Notes: generated by a model not told the origin, from the sequence alone. DNA of 64,000 bases from Kitasatospora xanthocidica (GCF_014656195.1 NZ_BNBY01000012.1:62001-126000), one strand, 5' to 3'. Shown: positions 33,453-42,503, counted from the first letter of the stretch. Numbers and translations are program-made.

Positions 33453-34750
33453 GCCTCGACGTGTGCGTGGTCGGGCTGGGCAAGCTGGGCCTGCCGCTGG
33501 CGGTGCAGTTCGCGCTGAAGGGCCACCGGGTGACCGGCGCGGACATCGCCCCCCGGGTGGTGGCGAGCGTCAACCGGGGCGTACCGCCGTTCCCCCGGGA
33601 GGAGGGTTTGGACGAGGCGCTCAAGCGGGTGGTCGCCGAGGGCCGGCTGCGGGCCACCACCGACACCACGGCCGCCGTCGCCGCCTGCGAGGCCGTCGTG
33701 CTGGTCGTCCCGCTGGTCACCGCCGCCGACGGCACCCCGGACTTCGCCCTGCTCGACGCCGCCACCGACGCCGTCGCGGCCGGACTGCGCCGGGGCACCC
33801 TGGTCAGCTACGAGACCACCCTGCCGGTCGGCACCACCCGGGACCGCTGGGCACCCCGGCTGGCGGCCGGCTCGGGCCTCGCCGCCGGGGCGGACTTCGC
33901 GCTGGTGTTCAGCCCCGAACGGGTGCGCACCGGACGGGTCTTCGCCGACCTGCGGCGCTACCCCAAGCTGGTCGGCGGGGTCGACGCGGCCTCCAGCCGG
34001 CGCGGCGCCGAGTTCTACCGGGCGGTGCTGGACTTCGACCCGCGCCCCGACCTGGCCCGGCCCAACGGGGTGTGGGAGCTGGCCTCGGTGGAGGCGGCGG
34101 AGTTCAGCAAGCTCGCCGAGACCACCTACCGGGACGTCAACATCGCGCTGGCCAACCAGTTCGCCCGGTACGCGGACCGGGTCGGGGTGGACTTCGCGGA
34201 GATCGCCGACGCCTGCAACTCGCAGCCGTACAGCCACCTGCACCGGCCGGGCATCGCGGTCGGCGGGCACTGCATCCCGGTCTACCCGCGGCTGTACCTG
34301 TGGAACGACCCGGCGGCGACGGTCGTCCGGGCCGCGCGGGAGGCCAACCTGGCGGTGCCCGGCTACGCGGTGGGCGTGCTGGCCGGCGCGGTGCCGGGCG
34401 GGATCGCCGGGCAGGGCGTGCTGGTGCTCGGCGCGGCCTACCGGGGCGGGGTCAAGGAGGCGGCGTACTCCGGGGTGTTCCCGCTGGTGGCGGAGCTGGC
34501 CGCGGCGGGGGCGCGGCCGTACGTCGCCGACCCGCTGTACGGGGGCCGCGAGCTGACGGCGCTCGGACTGCCGCCGTGGGCCGGGGAGCCGGTGGTGGCG
34601 GCCGTGCTGCAGGCGGACCACCCGGAGTACCGGGAGCTGACGCCGGCGGACCTGCCGGGGGTGCGGGTGCTGCTGGACGGGCGCCGGTGCACGGATCCGG
34701 CGCGGTGGGCGGTCGAGGGGGTGCGGCGGATCGTGCTGGGCGGGGCGTGA
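33449..34750 (+). CDS. Nucleotide-sugar (UDP-glucose/ManNAc-type) dehydrogenase
   Basis: NAD-dependent enzyme oxidising the C6 of an NDP-hexose to a uronate. The 433-residue protein has VVGLGKLGLPLA (G9-x-G11-x2-G14), ETTLPVGTTRD, the middle-domain VEAAEFSKLAETTYRDVNIALANQ and catalytic Cys275 in GGHCIPVYP. The closest recalled types are WecC/TviB-like dehydrogenases rather than classic Ugd. Overlap with the glycosyltransferase suggests that it makes the donor sugar for that enzyme. Confidence 0.88.
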   Translation: MSLDVCVVGLGKLGLPLAVQFALKGHRVTGADIAPRVVASVNRGVPPFPREEGLDEALKRVVAEGRLRATTDTTAAVAACEAVVLVVPLVTAADGTPDFALLDAATDAVAAGLRRGTLVSYETTLPVGTTRDRWAPRLAAGSGLAAGADFALVFSPERVRTGRVFADLRRYPKLVGGVDAASSRRGAEFYRAVLDFDPRPDLARPNGVWELASVEAAEFSKLAETTYRDVNIALANQFARYADRVGVDFAEIADACNSQPYSHLHRPGIAVGGHCIPVYPRLYLWNDPAATVVRAAREANLAVPGYAVGVLAGAVPGGIAGQGVLVLGAAYRGGVKEAAYSGVFPLVAELAAAGARPYVADPLYGGRELTALGLPPWAGEPVVAAVLQADHPEYRELTPADLPGVRVLLDGRRCTDPARWAVEGVRRIVLGGA

Positions 34751-34890
34751 CGCCGCCGGGGGTGTGGTGCCCTCGGGCGGGGCGTGAGAGAGGGCGTGCG
34801 GTGGCCTGCCCGGGGAGCGGATCGCGGACCGAGGGCGTGTGATCGCGGGGCACGCCCCCGGATGCGCCGGGCACCGGGCAGACTGGCGGG

Positions 34891-36186
34891 GTGAGTGACG
34901 AAGCCTTCAACGGGACCGGCCCCGGGGTCCGGTTCACCGCGGCCGACGAGCGGAAGAGCCGTGGCGTCCGCCGGATGAAGTCCATCGCGACCGGCCTGCT
35001 GGCCTTCGCGACCCTGGTCTTCGCCCTGTCCACCTGGGCGAAGGCGGCCGGTGCCGGCGCCTGGGCCGGGTACGTGGCGGCCGCGGCCGAGGCGGGCATG
35101 GTCGGCGCGCTGGCCGACTGGTTCGCGGTGACCGCGCTGTTCCGCCGCCCCTTCGGCCTGCCGATCCCGCACACCGCGATCATCCCGACCAAGAAGGACG
35201 CCTTCGGCCGCTCGCTCGGCGACTTCGTCGGCGAGAACTTCCTGGCCGGCCACGTGGTGCGCGAACGCCTCGCGGGGCTCGGCATCGGCCGCCGGCTGGG
35301 GGAGTGGCTGGCCGCGCCGGGCAGCGCCGAACGGGTCACCAAGGAGGCCTCGGCGGCGCTGCGCGGCCTGCTCGCCGTGCTTCGCGACGACGACGTGCGG
35401 GCGGTCGTCGCCGAGGCGGTGACCCGGCGGGCGGCCGCCACCTCGGTGGCCGAGCCGATGGGCCGGATGCTCGGCAAGGTGGTCGCCGACGGCGGGCACC
35501 ACGGCGTGGTGGACCTGGTCGCCGTCCGGGCGCACGACTGGCTGACCGAGAACCACGAGGACGTGGTGCGCAAGGTCACCCAGAAGACCCCGGGCTGGAC
35601 GCCCAAGTTCCTCGACCACCAGGTCGGCGAGCGGGTCTACAAGGAGCTGCTGCGCTTCGTCACCGACATCCGGGACGATCCCGACCACCCGGCCCGCGGC
35701 GCTATCGACAACTTCCTGGTCGACTTCGCGGCCGAGCTGCAGACCGACCCGGAGACCATCGCCCGGGTCGAGCGGGCCAAGGGCGAACTGCTGGCCCGCC
35801 CCGAGGTGCAGGACCTGATCAACTCCACCTGGGCGGCCGTGCGCACCCTGGTGATGGGCGCGGCCGAGGACGAGGACAGCGAGCTGCGCCGGCGCATCCG
35901 CGAGGGCGTGCGCCGCTTCGGCGAGCGCCTGGCCACCGACGCCAAGCTGCAGGCCAAGGTGGACGGCTGGCTGCAGGACGCCGCGCAGTACCTGGTCGAC
36001 ACCTACCGGACCGAGATCACCTCGCTGATCTCCGACACGGTGGCCGGCTGGGACGCCGACGAGGCCTCCCGCAAGATCGAGGCCAACGTCGGCCGCGACC
36101 TGCAGTTCATCCGGATCAACGGCACCGTGGTCGGCGCCCTGGCCGGACTCCTGATCCACACCGCGGCGGTCGCGCTCGGCGGATGA
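34891..36186 (+). CDS. DUF445 membrane protein
   Basis: A 431-residue protein with two N-terminal membrane segments (residues 30-48 and 55-75), the family landmark DWFAVTALFRRPFGLPIPHTAIIPTKKD, a long helical soluble middle and a C-terminal membrane helix (TVVGALAGLLIHTAAVAL). DUF445 proteins (YjiN, YheB) have no known activity. A CAGACT hexamer at 34879-34884 ends 6 nt before GTG 34891, so the transcript may be leaderless. Confidence 0.88.
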   Translation: MSDEAFNGTGPGVRFTAADERKSRGVRRMKSIATGLLAFATLVFALSTWAKAAGAGAWAGYVAAAAEAGMVGALADWFAVTALFRRPFGLPIPHTAIIPTKKDAFGRSLGDFVGENFLAGHVVRERLAGLGIGRRLGEWLAAPGSAERVTKEASAALRGLLAVLRDDDVRAVVAEAVTRRAAATSVAEPMGRMLGKVVADGGHHGVVDLVAVRAHDWLTENHEDVVRKVTQKTPGWTPKFLDHQVGERVYKELLRFVTDIRDDPDHPARGAIDNFLVDFAAELQTDPETIARVERAKGELLARPEVQDLINSTWAAVRTLVMGAAEDEDSELRRRIREGVRRFGERLATDAKLQAKVDGWLQDAAQYLVDTYRTEITSLISDTVAGWDADEASRKIEANVGRDLQFIRINGTVVGALAGLLIHTAAVALGG

Positions 36187-36261
36187 GCCGGGCCCGGGCC
36201 TATGCTTGCCAGCACTGTCGGAACGCGCGTAGAAGCGCGGAGAAGGAAGAAGGGCACCGCC

Positions 36262-37359
36262 GTGGTCCAGCCGGACGGAAGTCGGATCGGAAACCCCACC
36301 GGAAGCGCCGGTGACACCGGTGCCAGCGGCAGCGACGCCGGGATCGAGGCGTTCATCGCCGCGATGCCGAAGGCGGAGCTGCACGTCCACCACGTCGGCT
36401 CGGCCTCGCCGCGCGTCGTCGCCGAACTGGCCGCCCGGCACGCCGGGAACTCCAAGGTGCCGACCGACCCGGCGGCGCTCGCCGAGTACTTCACCTTCAC
36501 CGACTTCGCGCACTTCATCGAGGTCTACCTGAGCGTCGTGGACCTGGTCCGGGACGCCGAGGACGTCCGGGCGCTCACCTACGGCGTGGCCGAGGACATG
36601 GCGCGTCAGAACATCCGGTACGCCGAGCTGACCATCACCCCGTACTCCTCGGTCAAGCGGGGCATCCCCGAGGTCGCCTTCATGGAGGCCATCGAGGACG
36701 CCCGGCTGCGCGCCGAGAAGGAGCTCGGCGTCGTGCTGCGCTGGTGCTTCGACATCCCGGGCGAGGCCGGTCTGGAGTCGGCCGAGGTGACCGCCCGGCT
36801 GGCCACCGAGCTGGGCCCCGAGGGCCTGGTCAGCTTCGGCCTGGGCGGCCCGGAGATCGGCGTGCCGCGCCCGCAGTTCAAGCCGTACTTCGACCGGGCG
36901 CGGGCGGCCGGCCTGCGCAGCGTCCCGCACGCGGGCGAGACCACCGGGCCGGAGACGGTCTGGGACGCGATCCGGGAGCTCGGCGCCGAGCGCATCGGGC
37001 ACGGCACCCAGGCGGTCAAGGACCCGGCGCTGCTCGACCACCTCGGTGAGCACCGGATCCCGCTGGAGGTCTGCCCGACCTCCAACATCGCCACCCGGGC
37101 CGTCGAGCGGATCGAGGACCACCCGATCAAGCGGATGGTGGACGCGGGCCTGCTGGTGACGGTCAACAGCGACGACCCGCCGATGTTCGGCACCGACCTC
37201 AACACCGAGTACGCGGTGGCGGCGCGGCTGCTGGAGCTGGACGAGGCCGGGGTGGCGGCGCTGGCCCGCAACGCGGTCGAGGCCTCCTTCCTGGACCCGG
37301 CGGGCAAGAAGCGGCTGGTCGCCGAGATCGACGCCCACCTGGCGGGCTGGCGGCGCTGA
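36262..37359 (+). CDS. Adenosine deaminase-family amidohydrolase
   Basis: Zinc amidohydrolase removing the 6-amino group of adenosine or a related adenine nucleoside. The 365-residue protein carries PKAELHVHHVGSAS (zinc His41 and His43), the catalytic HAGETTGPETV, GHGTQAVKDP, CPTSNIAT and NSDDPPMFGTDL with the final zinc aspartate. GTG 36262 follows GAAGGAAGAAGG; about 30 residues precede the fold. Streptomyces carry several paralogues, some acting on aminodeoxyfutalosine, so the exact substrate is open. Confidence 0.88.
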   Translation: MVQPDGSRIGNPTGSAGDTGASGSDAGIEAFIAAMPKAELHVHHVGSASPRVVAELAARHAGNSKVPTDPAALAEYFTFTDFAHFIEVYLSVVDLVRDAEDVRALTYGVAEDMARQNIRYAELTITPYSSVKRGIPEVAFMEAIEDARLRAEKELGVVLRWCFDIPGEAGLESAEVTARLATELGPEGLVSFGLGGPEIGVPRPQFKPYFDRARAAGLRSVPHAGETTGPETVWDAIRELGAERIGHGTQAVKDPALLDHLGEHRIPLEVCPTSNIATRAVERIEDHPIKRMVDAGLLVTVNSDDPPMFGTDLNTEYAVAARLLELDEAGVAALARNAVEASFLDPAGKKRLVAEIDAHLAGWRR

Positions 37360-37403
37360 CCCCTCGTTCCCTCCCCCGGGCCGGCGCCCCGCGCCCCCGG
37401 TGC

Positions 37404-37435
37404 ACCGCCCCGTCGACCTCGGTCGGCGGGGCGGT
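37404..37435 (+). terminator. Terminator after the adenosine deaminase gene
   Basis: ACCGCCCC and GGGGCGGT close a hairpin whose inner stem is CGACC / GGTCG, 45 bp after the stop. Confidence 0.7.
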
Positions 37436-37443
37436 TCGCGTTC

Positions 37444-37518
37444 GATGGCACCTCCGTTCGGGTGATGGTGCCACTCTGGCGCCAGAAAGGCCTCGACATG
37501 GCACCATCGCTGTGCCAT
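37444..37518 (+). promoter_or_regulatory. Operator array with four TGGCAC/GTGCCA boxes
   Basis: Boxes: GATGGCACC (37444-37452), GATGGTGCCA (37464-37473), TGGCACCATC (37499-37508, the exact reverse of the second), and GTGCCAT (37512-37518). The last two form ATGGCAC-N7-GTGCCAT. A CTGGCGCCAG palindrome sits at 37476-37485. A CATGCT hexamer (37516-37521) ends 6 nt before the ATG of the ribbon-helix-helix gene, so the boxes overlap its promoter and suggest autorepression. Confidence 0.75.
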
Positions 37519-37527
37519 GCTGAAGCC

Positions 37528-38118
37528 ATGGACCTCACGCCGTACGTCGAAAACCTCCGGAACGAGCTCGCGGTGGCGGCCGCCGCGGGCGGCGACGAAG
37601 CCCGCGCACTGGCCGACCGGCTGACGCTCCCGCTGGAGTCGGCCGTGCGGCTCACCCTGCTCAACGCGCTCTCGGCCGCCATGGGCGAGGTCACCCGCGA
37701 CCTCGCCCCCGGGTCGGTCGACGTGCGACTGCGCGGGCTCGATCCGGAGTTCGTGGTGACGGCGCCGCCCGGCACCGACGCCTTCCACGGCGACGCGCCG
37801 ATCGTGGTGCCGCCGATGATGCCGCCGGTGGTTCCGATGGCGCCATCCGCGCCGCTCGTGGTGCCGCCGGTGGTGCCGCCGGTGTCGGAGTCCGACGAGA
37901 GCGGCACCGCCCGGATCAACCTGCGCCTGCCCGCGAACCTCAAGGCCAGGGCGGAGGAGGCCGCCGGACAGGAGGGCCTCTCCCTCAACGCCTGGCTGGT
38001 CCGGGCTGTCGCGGGTGCGCTGGAGGGTGGCCAGCCGTCCGCCCGGCCGGCCGCCGGGCTCGGCACCCGCACCACGCGCACCGTCGGCGGCCAGGGGTTC
38101 ACCGGCTGGGTCCACTGA
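37528..38118 (+). CDS. Ribbon-helix-helix (HicB-like) regulator
   Basis: A 196-residue protein. The N-terminal 75 residues form a helical domain (MDLTPYVENLRNEL to LNALSAAMGEVTRDL). A Pro/Val-rich linker (residues 90-125) follows, and a C-terminal ribbon-helix-helix domain is at about 130-165 (TARINLRLPANLKARAEEA, LSLNAWLVRAVAGAL), like the DNA-binding part of HicB antitoxins. No hicA toxin gene is adjacent. It appears to start an operon with the DUF4097 and ABC genes and to control it through the boxes just upstream. Confidence 0.82.
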   Translation: MDLTPYVENLRNELAVAAAAGGDEARALADRLTLPLESAVRLTLLNALSAAMGEVTRDLAPGSVDVRLRGLDPEFVVTAPPGTDAFHGDAPIVVPPMMPPVVPMAPSAPLVVPPVVPPVSESDESGTARINLRLPANLKARAEEAAGQEGLSLNAWLVRAVAGALEGGQPSARPAAGLGTRTTRTVGGQGFTGWVH

Positions 38119-38258
38119 CACCGACGAGCCCGTAGCTTCCGCACCCTTCCACAGCCCTTCGCACCCCTCCGCAGCCTTCGCACCCCTCGCACCCCTTCGA
38201 CGTCACCCCCGCTCCGACCAGCGGGAACACCCACACGAGCCAAGAGGACGGGACACCC

Positions 38259-39098
38259 ATGCCTACGTACGAGACCGACGGACCGATCTCCGCCACCTTC
38301 GAGTTCGAGATCGGCTCGTTGTGGATCACCGCCGGCAAGCGCGCCGACGCGGTGGTCGAGGTCCGGCCCGCCAACGCCGCCCGGGAGGCGGACGTCAAGG
38401 CCGCCGAGTTGACCCAGGTCGACTTCTCCGGCGGTCGGCTCACCCTCAAGGGCCCCAAGCAGCGCACCGTGTTCTCCAGCAAGAAGGGCTCGATCGAGGT
38501 CCTGGTCGAGCTGCCGGCCGGCTCCGACGTGCACGCCGACTCCCCGATGGCGGACTTCGTCACCGAGGGCCCGCTCGGCGACTGCCGGCTGAAGACCTCC
38601 ATGGGCCGGATCCAGGTCGACCGGGCCGACAGCGCCCGGCTCAAGACCGACATGGGGGACATCCGGCTCGGCGCCGTCACCGGGGGCGCCGAGGCGTCCG
38701 GCTCCGGCCGGATCGAGATCGGCACCGTCGGCGGCGCGCTGACGGTCAAGAACAGCAACGGGGACACCGAGATCGACGAGGTGCACGGCGAGCTCACCGC
38801 CAACGCCTCCAACGGCCGGATCCACGTCGGCCTCGCCGGGGCGGGCGTGGACGCCAAGTCGGCGAACGGCCACCTCCGGGTCGGCCGGGTCGTCCGGGGC
38901 AAGGTCAGCCTGCACACCAGCGTCGGGGACGTGGAGATCGGCGTCGCCGAGGGCACGGCGGCCTGGCTCGACGTGCACAGCAAGTTCGGCGGCGTCCGCA
39001 ACTCCCTCGGCGAGACGGAGGGCCCGGGCGACGCCCGGGAGACCGTCGAGGTCCGCGCCAGCACCCAGGTCGGCAACATCATCGTCCGGAGGGCCTGA
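38259..39098 (+). CDS. DUF4097 beta-strand-repeat protein
   Basis: A 279-residue soluble protein of repeated short strands forming a probable beta-helix: successive turns read LKTSMGRIQVDRADSARLKT, IDEVHGELTANASNGRIHV, VDAKSANGHLRVGRV. No signal peptide is visible, so it is cytoplasmic. DUF4097 proteins often pair with ABC exporters or regulators. Its TGA overlaps the ATG of the ABC ATPase (TGATG), so both are translated together. Confidence 0.85.
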   Translation: MPTYETDGPISATFEFEIGSLWITAGKRADAVVEVRPANAAREADVKAAELTQVDFSGGRLTLKGPKQRTVFSSKKGSIEVLVELPAGSDVHADSPMADFVTEGPLGDCRLKTSMGRIQVDRADSARLKTDMGDIRLGAVTGGAEASGSGRIEIGTVGGALTVKNSNGDTEIDEVHGELTANASNGRIHVGLAGAGVDAKSANGHLRVGRVVRGKVSLHTSVGDVEIGVAEGTAAWLDVHSKFGGVRNSLGETEGPGDARETVEVRASTQVGNIIVRRA

Positions 39099-40024
39099 TG
39101 ACCGCGATCTCGACCACCGGGCTCACCAAGTCCTACGGGGACAAGGCGGTGCTCAGGGGCATCGACCTGCAGATCCCGGCCGGCAGCGTGTTCGCCCTGC
39201 TCGGGCCGAACGGCGCGGGCAAGACCACCACCGTGCAGATCCTCTCCACCCTGATCCCGGCGGACGGCGGCACGGCCCGGGTGGCCGGGCACGACGTGGA
39301 CCGCGAGCCCGACGGGGTGCGCAAGGCGATCGGGGTGACCGGCCAGTTCTCGGCCGTGGACAACCTGCTCACCGCCGAAGAGAACCTGATGCTGATGGCC
39401 GACCTCAACCACCTCCGCCGTCGGGAGGGGCGGAGGCGGGCCGAGGAGCTGCTGCGCCGCTTCGACCTCACCGAGGCCGCGCGCAAGCCCGTCAGCACCT
39501 TCTCCGGCGGCATGCGGCGCAAGCTCGACCTGGCGATGACGCTGGTCGGAGACCCGAAGGTGATCTTCCTCGACGAGCCGACCACCGGTCTGGACCCGCG
39601 CAGCCGGCGCACCATGTGGGAGATCATCCGGGGCCTGGTCGCCGACCACGGGGTGACGATCTTCCTCACCACCCAGTACCTGGACGAGGCCGACGAACTC
39701 GCCGACCGGATAGCCGTCCTGGACGGCGGCCGGATCGTCGCCGAAGGCACCGCCGAGGAGCTGAAGCGGATCGTCCCCGGCGGCCGGATCCGGCTCCAGT
39801 TCGCCGACGCCGCCCAACTGGGCGCCGCCGCCGGGCTGTTCGACTACGCCGCCGCCGACACGGAAGCACTGCGGCTGGACATCCCCGGGGACAACTCCGT
39901 CCTCACGGTGAAGGCCGTGCTGGACGCGCTCGACAACGCCTCCGTACGGGCCGAGTCGCTGGTCGTGGAGACGGCCGATCTGGACGACGTGTTCCTCACG
40001 CTGACAGGGGAGGGTGCGCGATGA
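39098..40024 (+). CDS. ABC exporter ATP-binding protein, DrrA-like
   Basis: A 308-residue ATPase of the daunorubicin-resistance group. Walker A is GPNGAGKTT at residues 36-44, the signature is STFSGGMRRKLDLAMTL, Walker B is VIFLDEPTTGLD, and TTQYLDEADELADRI contains Gln where the switch histidine usually lies, as in DrrA. A C-terminal DrrA-type extension (residues 225-308) ends DDVFLTLTGEGAR. The stop overlaps the permease ATG by 4 bp. Confidence 0.9.
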   Translation: MTAISTTGLTKSYGDKAVLRGIDLQIPAGSVFALLGPNGAGKTTTVQILSTLIPADGGTARVAGHDVDREPDGVRKAIGVTGQFSAVDNLLTAEENLMLMADLNHLRRREGRRRAEELLRRFDLTEAARKPVSTFSGGMRRKLDLAMTLVGDPKVIFLDEPTTGLDPRSRRTMWEIIRGLVADHGVTIFLTTQYLDEADELADRIAVLDGGRIVAEGTAEELKRIVPGGRIRLQFADAAQLGAAAGLFDYAAADTEALRLDIPGDNSVLTVKAVLDALDNASVRAESLVVETADLDDVFLTLTGEGAR

Positions 40025-40791
40025 GCGCGACAACGAGCTACGTGGTCAGCGACTCGCTGACCATGCTGCGGCGCAACCTCAAGCGCGCGCAGCGGTACCC
40101 GGCGATGACCTTCTCGGTCGTGGTGATGCCGGTGATGATGCTGGCGCTGTTCAACTACGCCTTCGGCGGCGCGCTGGGCGCGGGGATCGGCGGCGGCAGC
40201 TACATCGACTACGTCACGCCGGGCATCGTCCTGATGACGGCGACCTCGGGCGCGGTGGCCACGGCGGTCGGGGTCTGCGTCGACATGACCGAGGGCATCG
40301 TCAACCGCTTCCGGACGATGTCGATATCGCGGTCAGCGTTCCTCGCCGGGCACGTGGTCGGCAGTGTGATCCAGACGGTGATCGCGCTGGTGATGGTGAC
40401 GGGTGCGGCCTTCGCGATGGGCTTCCGGTCCAACGCCGGGCCGGTGGAGTGGCTGGCGGCGGCCGGGCTGCTGATGTTCGTCACGCTCGCGCTGACCTGG
40501 ATATCGGCGGGCATCGGGCTGGTGTCCAAGACCCCGGAGAGCGCCAGCAACACGCCGCTGCCGCTGACCTTCCTGCCCTTCCTCGGCAGCGCCATCGTCC
40601 CGCCGGACTCCATGCCGACGGTCCTGCGCTGGTTCGCCGAGTACCAGCCCTTCACACCCATCATCGAGACCCTGCGCGGCCTGTTGATGGGCACCGAGAT
40701 CGGCACCAGCGCCTGGAGCGCCCTCGCCTGGTGCACCGGGCTGACGCTGCTCGGCTACTTCTGGTCGCGGAGCGTCTTCCACCGGCGGTGA
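40021..40791 (+). CDS. ABC-2 type exporter permease, DrrB-like
   Basis: A 256-residue membrane protein with six segments: RRNLKRAQRYPAMTFSVVVMPVMML, DYVTPGIVLMTATSGAVATAVGV, RFRTMSISRSAFLAGHVVG (the conserved cytoplasmic loop), and LPLTFLPFLGSAIVPPDSMP. With the preceding ATPase it forms an exporter for a hydrophobic compound. It ends 23 bp before a strong terminator. Confidence 0.9.
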   Translation: MSATTSYVVSDSLTMLRRNLKRAQRYPAMTFSVVVMPVMMLALFNYAFGGALGAGIGGGSYIDYVTPGIVLMTATSGAVATAVGVCVDMTEGIVNRFRTMSISRSAFLAGHVVGSVIQTVIALVMVTGAAFAMGFRSNAGPVEWLAAAGLLMFVTLALTWISAGIGLVSKTPESASNTPLPLTFLPFLGSAIVPPDSMPTVLRWFAEYQPFTPIIETLRGLLMGTEIGTSAWSALAWCTGLTLLGYFWSRSVFHRR

Positions 40792-40814
40792 CGGGGGTAC
40801 GGCCGGTGGACGGC

Positions 40815-40847
40815 GGCCCGGGCGACGGAACCACCGTCGCCCGGGCC
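40815..40847 (+). terminator. Terminator after the DrrAB-like operon
   Basis: Perfect 14-bp stem GGCCCGGGCGACGG / CCGTCGCCCGGGCC with loop AACCA. Confidence 0.8.
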
Positions 40848-40925
40848 AATGGGCCTGTCTTCGACGTCGGACCCCTGGGCGTGCCCGTAGTAAAGTCCGG
40901 GCAAAAGTTCACCCAGGGGGAGTAC

Positions 40926-41513
40926 ATGGCGGCCGCCGCGTGGCACAGACGGATCGAGTGGTGGTTCAGGGGCGCCGCGCTGGTGGCGTTCCTGACGTAC
41001 CTCCCGGGCTACCAGGCCTCCCACTCGGGCGGGCTGGTGGAGGTCGCACGCTGGCTGAACCACCCGGTGCTGCTGCTCGGGGCCGCGGTGGTGCTCCTGG
41101 TGGTCTCGATGGTGGTCCAGTTCGAGTTCCGGACCAGGTGGGCGCAGCTCGGCTGTGCCGCCGTCCTGTCGCCGCTGATCGTGGCCGCGGCGGGGATCGG
41201 GGGCCTGATGTTCCTCTTCGGTGACGACGGCCGGCTGGTCGACCGCAAACCCGACCCGAGCCGCCCCGACCACGTCCTGACCATCACCGACGTCGCCTTC
41301 TCCATCGACCCGATCTACCGGGTCGAGCTGCTGACCGGCAGCGGCTGGACGGCCCGCCACTGGGACCTGGGCACCTGGAACGAGGGCGACGGCTTCCGTA
41401 AGGCCGAGTGGTCCGGGCCGGGCCGGATCACGGTGACGGCGGAGCACGAGACCAGGGTCTACACCGTCAGCGACGACGGCCGGCTGGGCGAGCCCGAGGT
41501 CACCCGGCGGTAG
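40926..41513 (+). CDS. Hypothetical membrane protein
   Basis: A 195-residue protein with three predicted membrane helices (about residues 12-32, 45-65 and 78-100) followed by a soluble C-terminal domain of about 95 residues with an alternating strand pattern (HVLTITDVAFSIDPIYRVELL, GRITVTAEHETRVYTVSDDG). The family is not recognised. ATG 40926 follows AGGGGGA. It stands alone between the ABC terminator and another small gene. Confidence 0.65.
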   Translation: MAAAAWHRRIEWWFRGAALVAFLTYLPGYQASHSGGLVEVARWLNHPVLLLGAAVVLLVVSMVVQFEFRTRWAQLGCAAVLSPLIVAAAGIGGLMFLFGDDGRLVDRKPDPSRPDHVLTITDVAFSIDPIYRVELLTGSGWTARHWDLGTWNEGDGFRKAEWSGPGRITVTAEHETRVYTVSDDGRLGEPEVTRR

Positions 41514-41551
41514 GGGGCGCCTGTCGGTGGGTGGCGCTAGCGTCACCGGTC

Positions 41552-42031
41552 ATGGGTTTCTCCGGATCTTTCGTGGTGGCGCGCTCCCCGCGGTCGTTGG
41601 CCGAACTGTCGGTGGTGCGGGCGGAGGCGGCGCAGCCGCTGTGGCAGGCCGAGGACGGTGACTGGCGGATCCTGCAGACGGCCGGGCCGGTCGAGGCGGG
41701 TGTCGAACTCGCGGCGGAGACCGGGGCTCCGGCGCTCGTGTTCCAGGTCCTCGACAGCGACGTCGTGTTCGCGCGGGCGTTCGTCCCCGGCGGCCGGAGC
41801 TGGCACTGTGCCTTCCCCGCGGACATGGCGCTGGACTACGAGGTCCCCGAGAAGTGGATCGGCGAGCCCGGGGAGGTCGCGCCCCGCGCGACCGGGTGGG
41901 CCGAGGCCGCGGGGCTGCGGCCGGACGAGGCCGAGGTGCGCGCCGTGCTGGAGCGCGACACCGATCCGGTCGCCGAGAGCTTGGTGCTCGACCTCGTCCA
42001 CGCCCTGGGTTTCCGCTTCCAGGAGGGGTAG
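41552..42031 (+). CDS. Hypothetical protein
   Basis: A 159-residue soluble protein beginning MGFSGSFVVARSPRSLAEL, with ALVFQVLDSDVVFARAFVPGG and a Glu/Asp-rich C-terminal helix region. The pattern is common in Streptomyces proteins of unknown function. A TAGCGT hexamer at 41538-41543 ends 8 nt before the ATG, suggesting a leaderless transcript. No catalytic motif is visible. Confidence 0.65.
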   Translation: MGFSGSFVVARSPRSLAELSVVRAEAAQPLWQAEDGDWRILQTAGPVEAGVELAAETGAPALVFQVLDSDVVFARAFVPGGRSWHCAFPADMALDYEVPEKWIGEPGEVAPRATGWAEAAGLRPDEAEVRAVLERDTDPVAESLVLDLVHALGFRFQEG

Positions 42032-42057
42032 GCCCCCGCGCGACGGAGCCGCCACGC

Positions 42058-42101
42058 GGGGGTCGGGGTCGGGGTCGGGGCCGGGGCCGGGGCCGGGGCC
42101 C
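42058..42101. repeat. GGGGTC/GGGGCC hexamer array
   Basis: Three GGGTCG-type and four GGGGCC units in tandem between two convergent genes. It could form a quadruplex and is probably length-variable. Confidence 0.75.
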
Positions 42102-42110
42102 GTCTGGCTG

Positions 42111-42503
42111 TCACCAGCGGTCGATGCCCATGACCTTCGCCGCGTTGTGGATGGCGTTGTAGTGCGGGATCGACATGTCGGACTTCTTCTGGCCCGCGGG
42201 CAGGTTCTTGTCCGCGGTCCGGAATTCGTCCCGGGCGGAGGCGAGCAGGCCGGTGCCGTAGGAGACCGGGACGTCGTTCTTTCCGTGGATCGGGTGTGAC
42301 TTGGCCGCGGTCTGGCTGCCCGCGTTGGCGAGGATGCTGCGGGCCTGGTTGTAGGCGTCGGCCTTGACCGTCTTGGGGTTGCGGACCTGTGCCTGCACCC
42401 CGGCCACCGGCTGTTCGGCGGCGAGGGCGGCGGGTGCTGCGGCGGCGCCGAGGGCACCGGCGGTCACGACGATCGCGAGGGCGTTCCGGAGGAGCCTGTC
42501 CAT
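42111..42503 (-). CDS. Small secreted protein
   Basis: A 130-residue protein with a clear signal peptide (MDRLLRNALAIVVTAGALGA, then cleavage near ALAA-E at about 29-30). The mature 100 residues are basic and helical, with ADAYNQARSILANAG and HYNAIHNAAKVMGIDRW, and no cysteines. AAAGGAA precedes ATG 42503; longer starts upstream lack a ribosome binding site. The function is not recognised. Confidence 0.7.
   Translation of the reverse strand: MDRLLRNALAIVVTAGALGAAAAPAALAAEQPVAGVQAQVRNPKTVKADAYNQARSILANAGSQTAAKSHPIHGKNDVPVSYGTGLLASARDEFRTADKNLPAGQKKSDMSIPHYNAIHNAAKVMGIDRW

Noticed and set aside
29227..34750. Exopolysaccharide biosynthetic cluster
   Set aside because: Only one glycosyltransferase and one sugar dehydrogenase are present, with a generic exporter; no polymerase, flippase or priming transferase.
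34438..38121. 1227-codon open frame on the minus strand
   Set aside because: It is the antisense shadow of five well-supported plus-strand genes; its translation is Gly/Arg/Val-rich with no domain.
42058..42101. Possible CRISPR-like short repeat
   Set aside because: Units are 6 bp without spacers; simple tandem repeat only.
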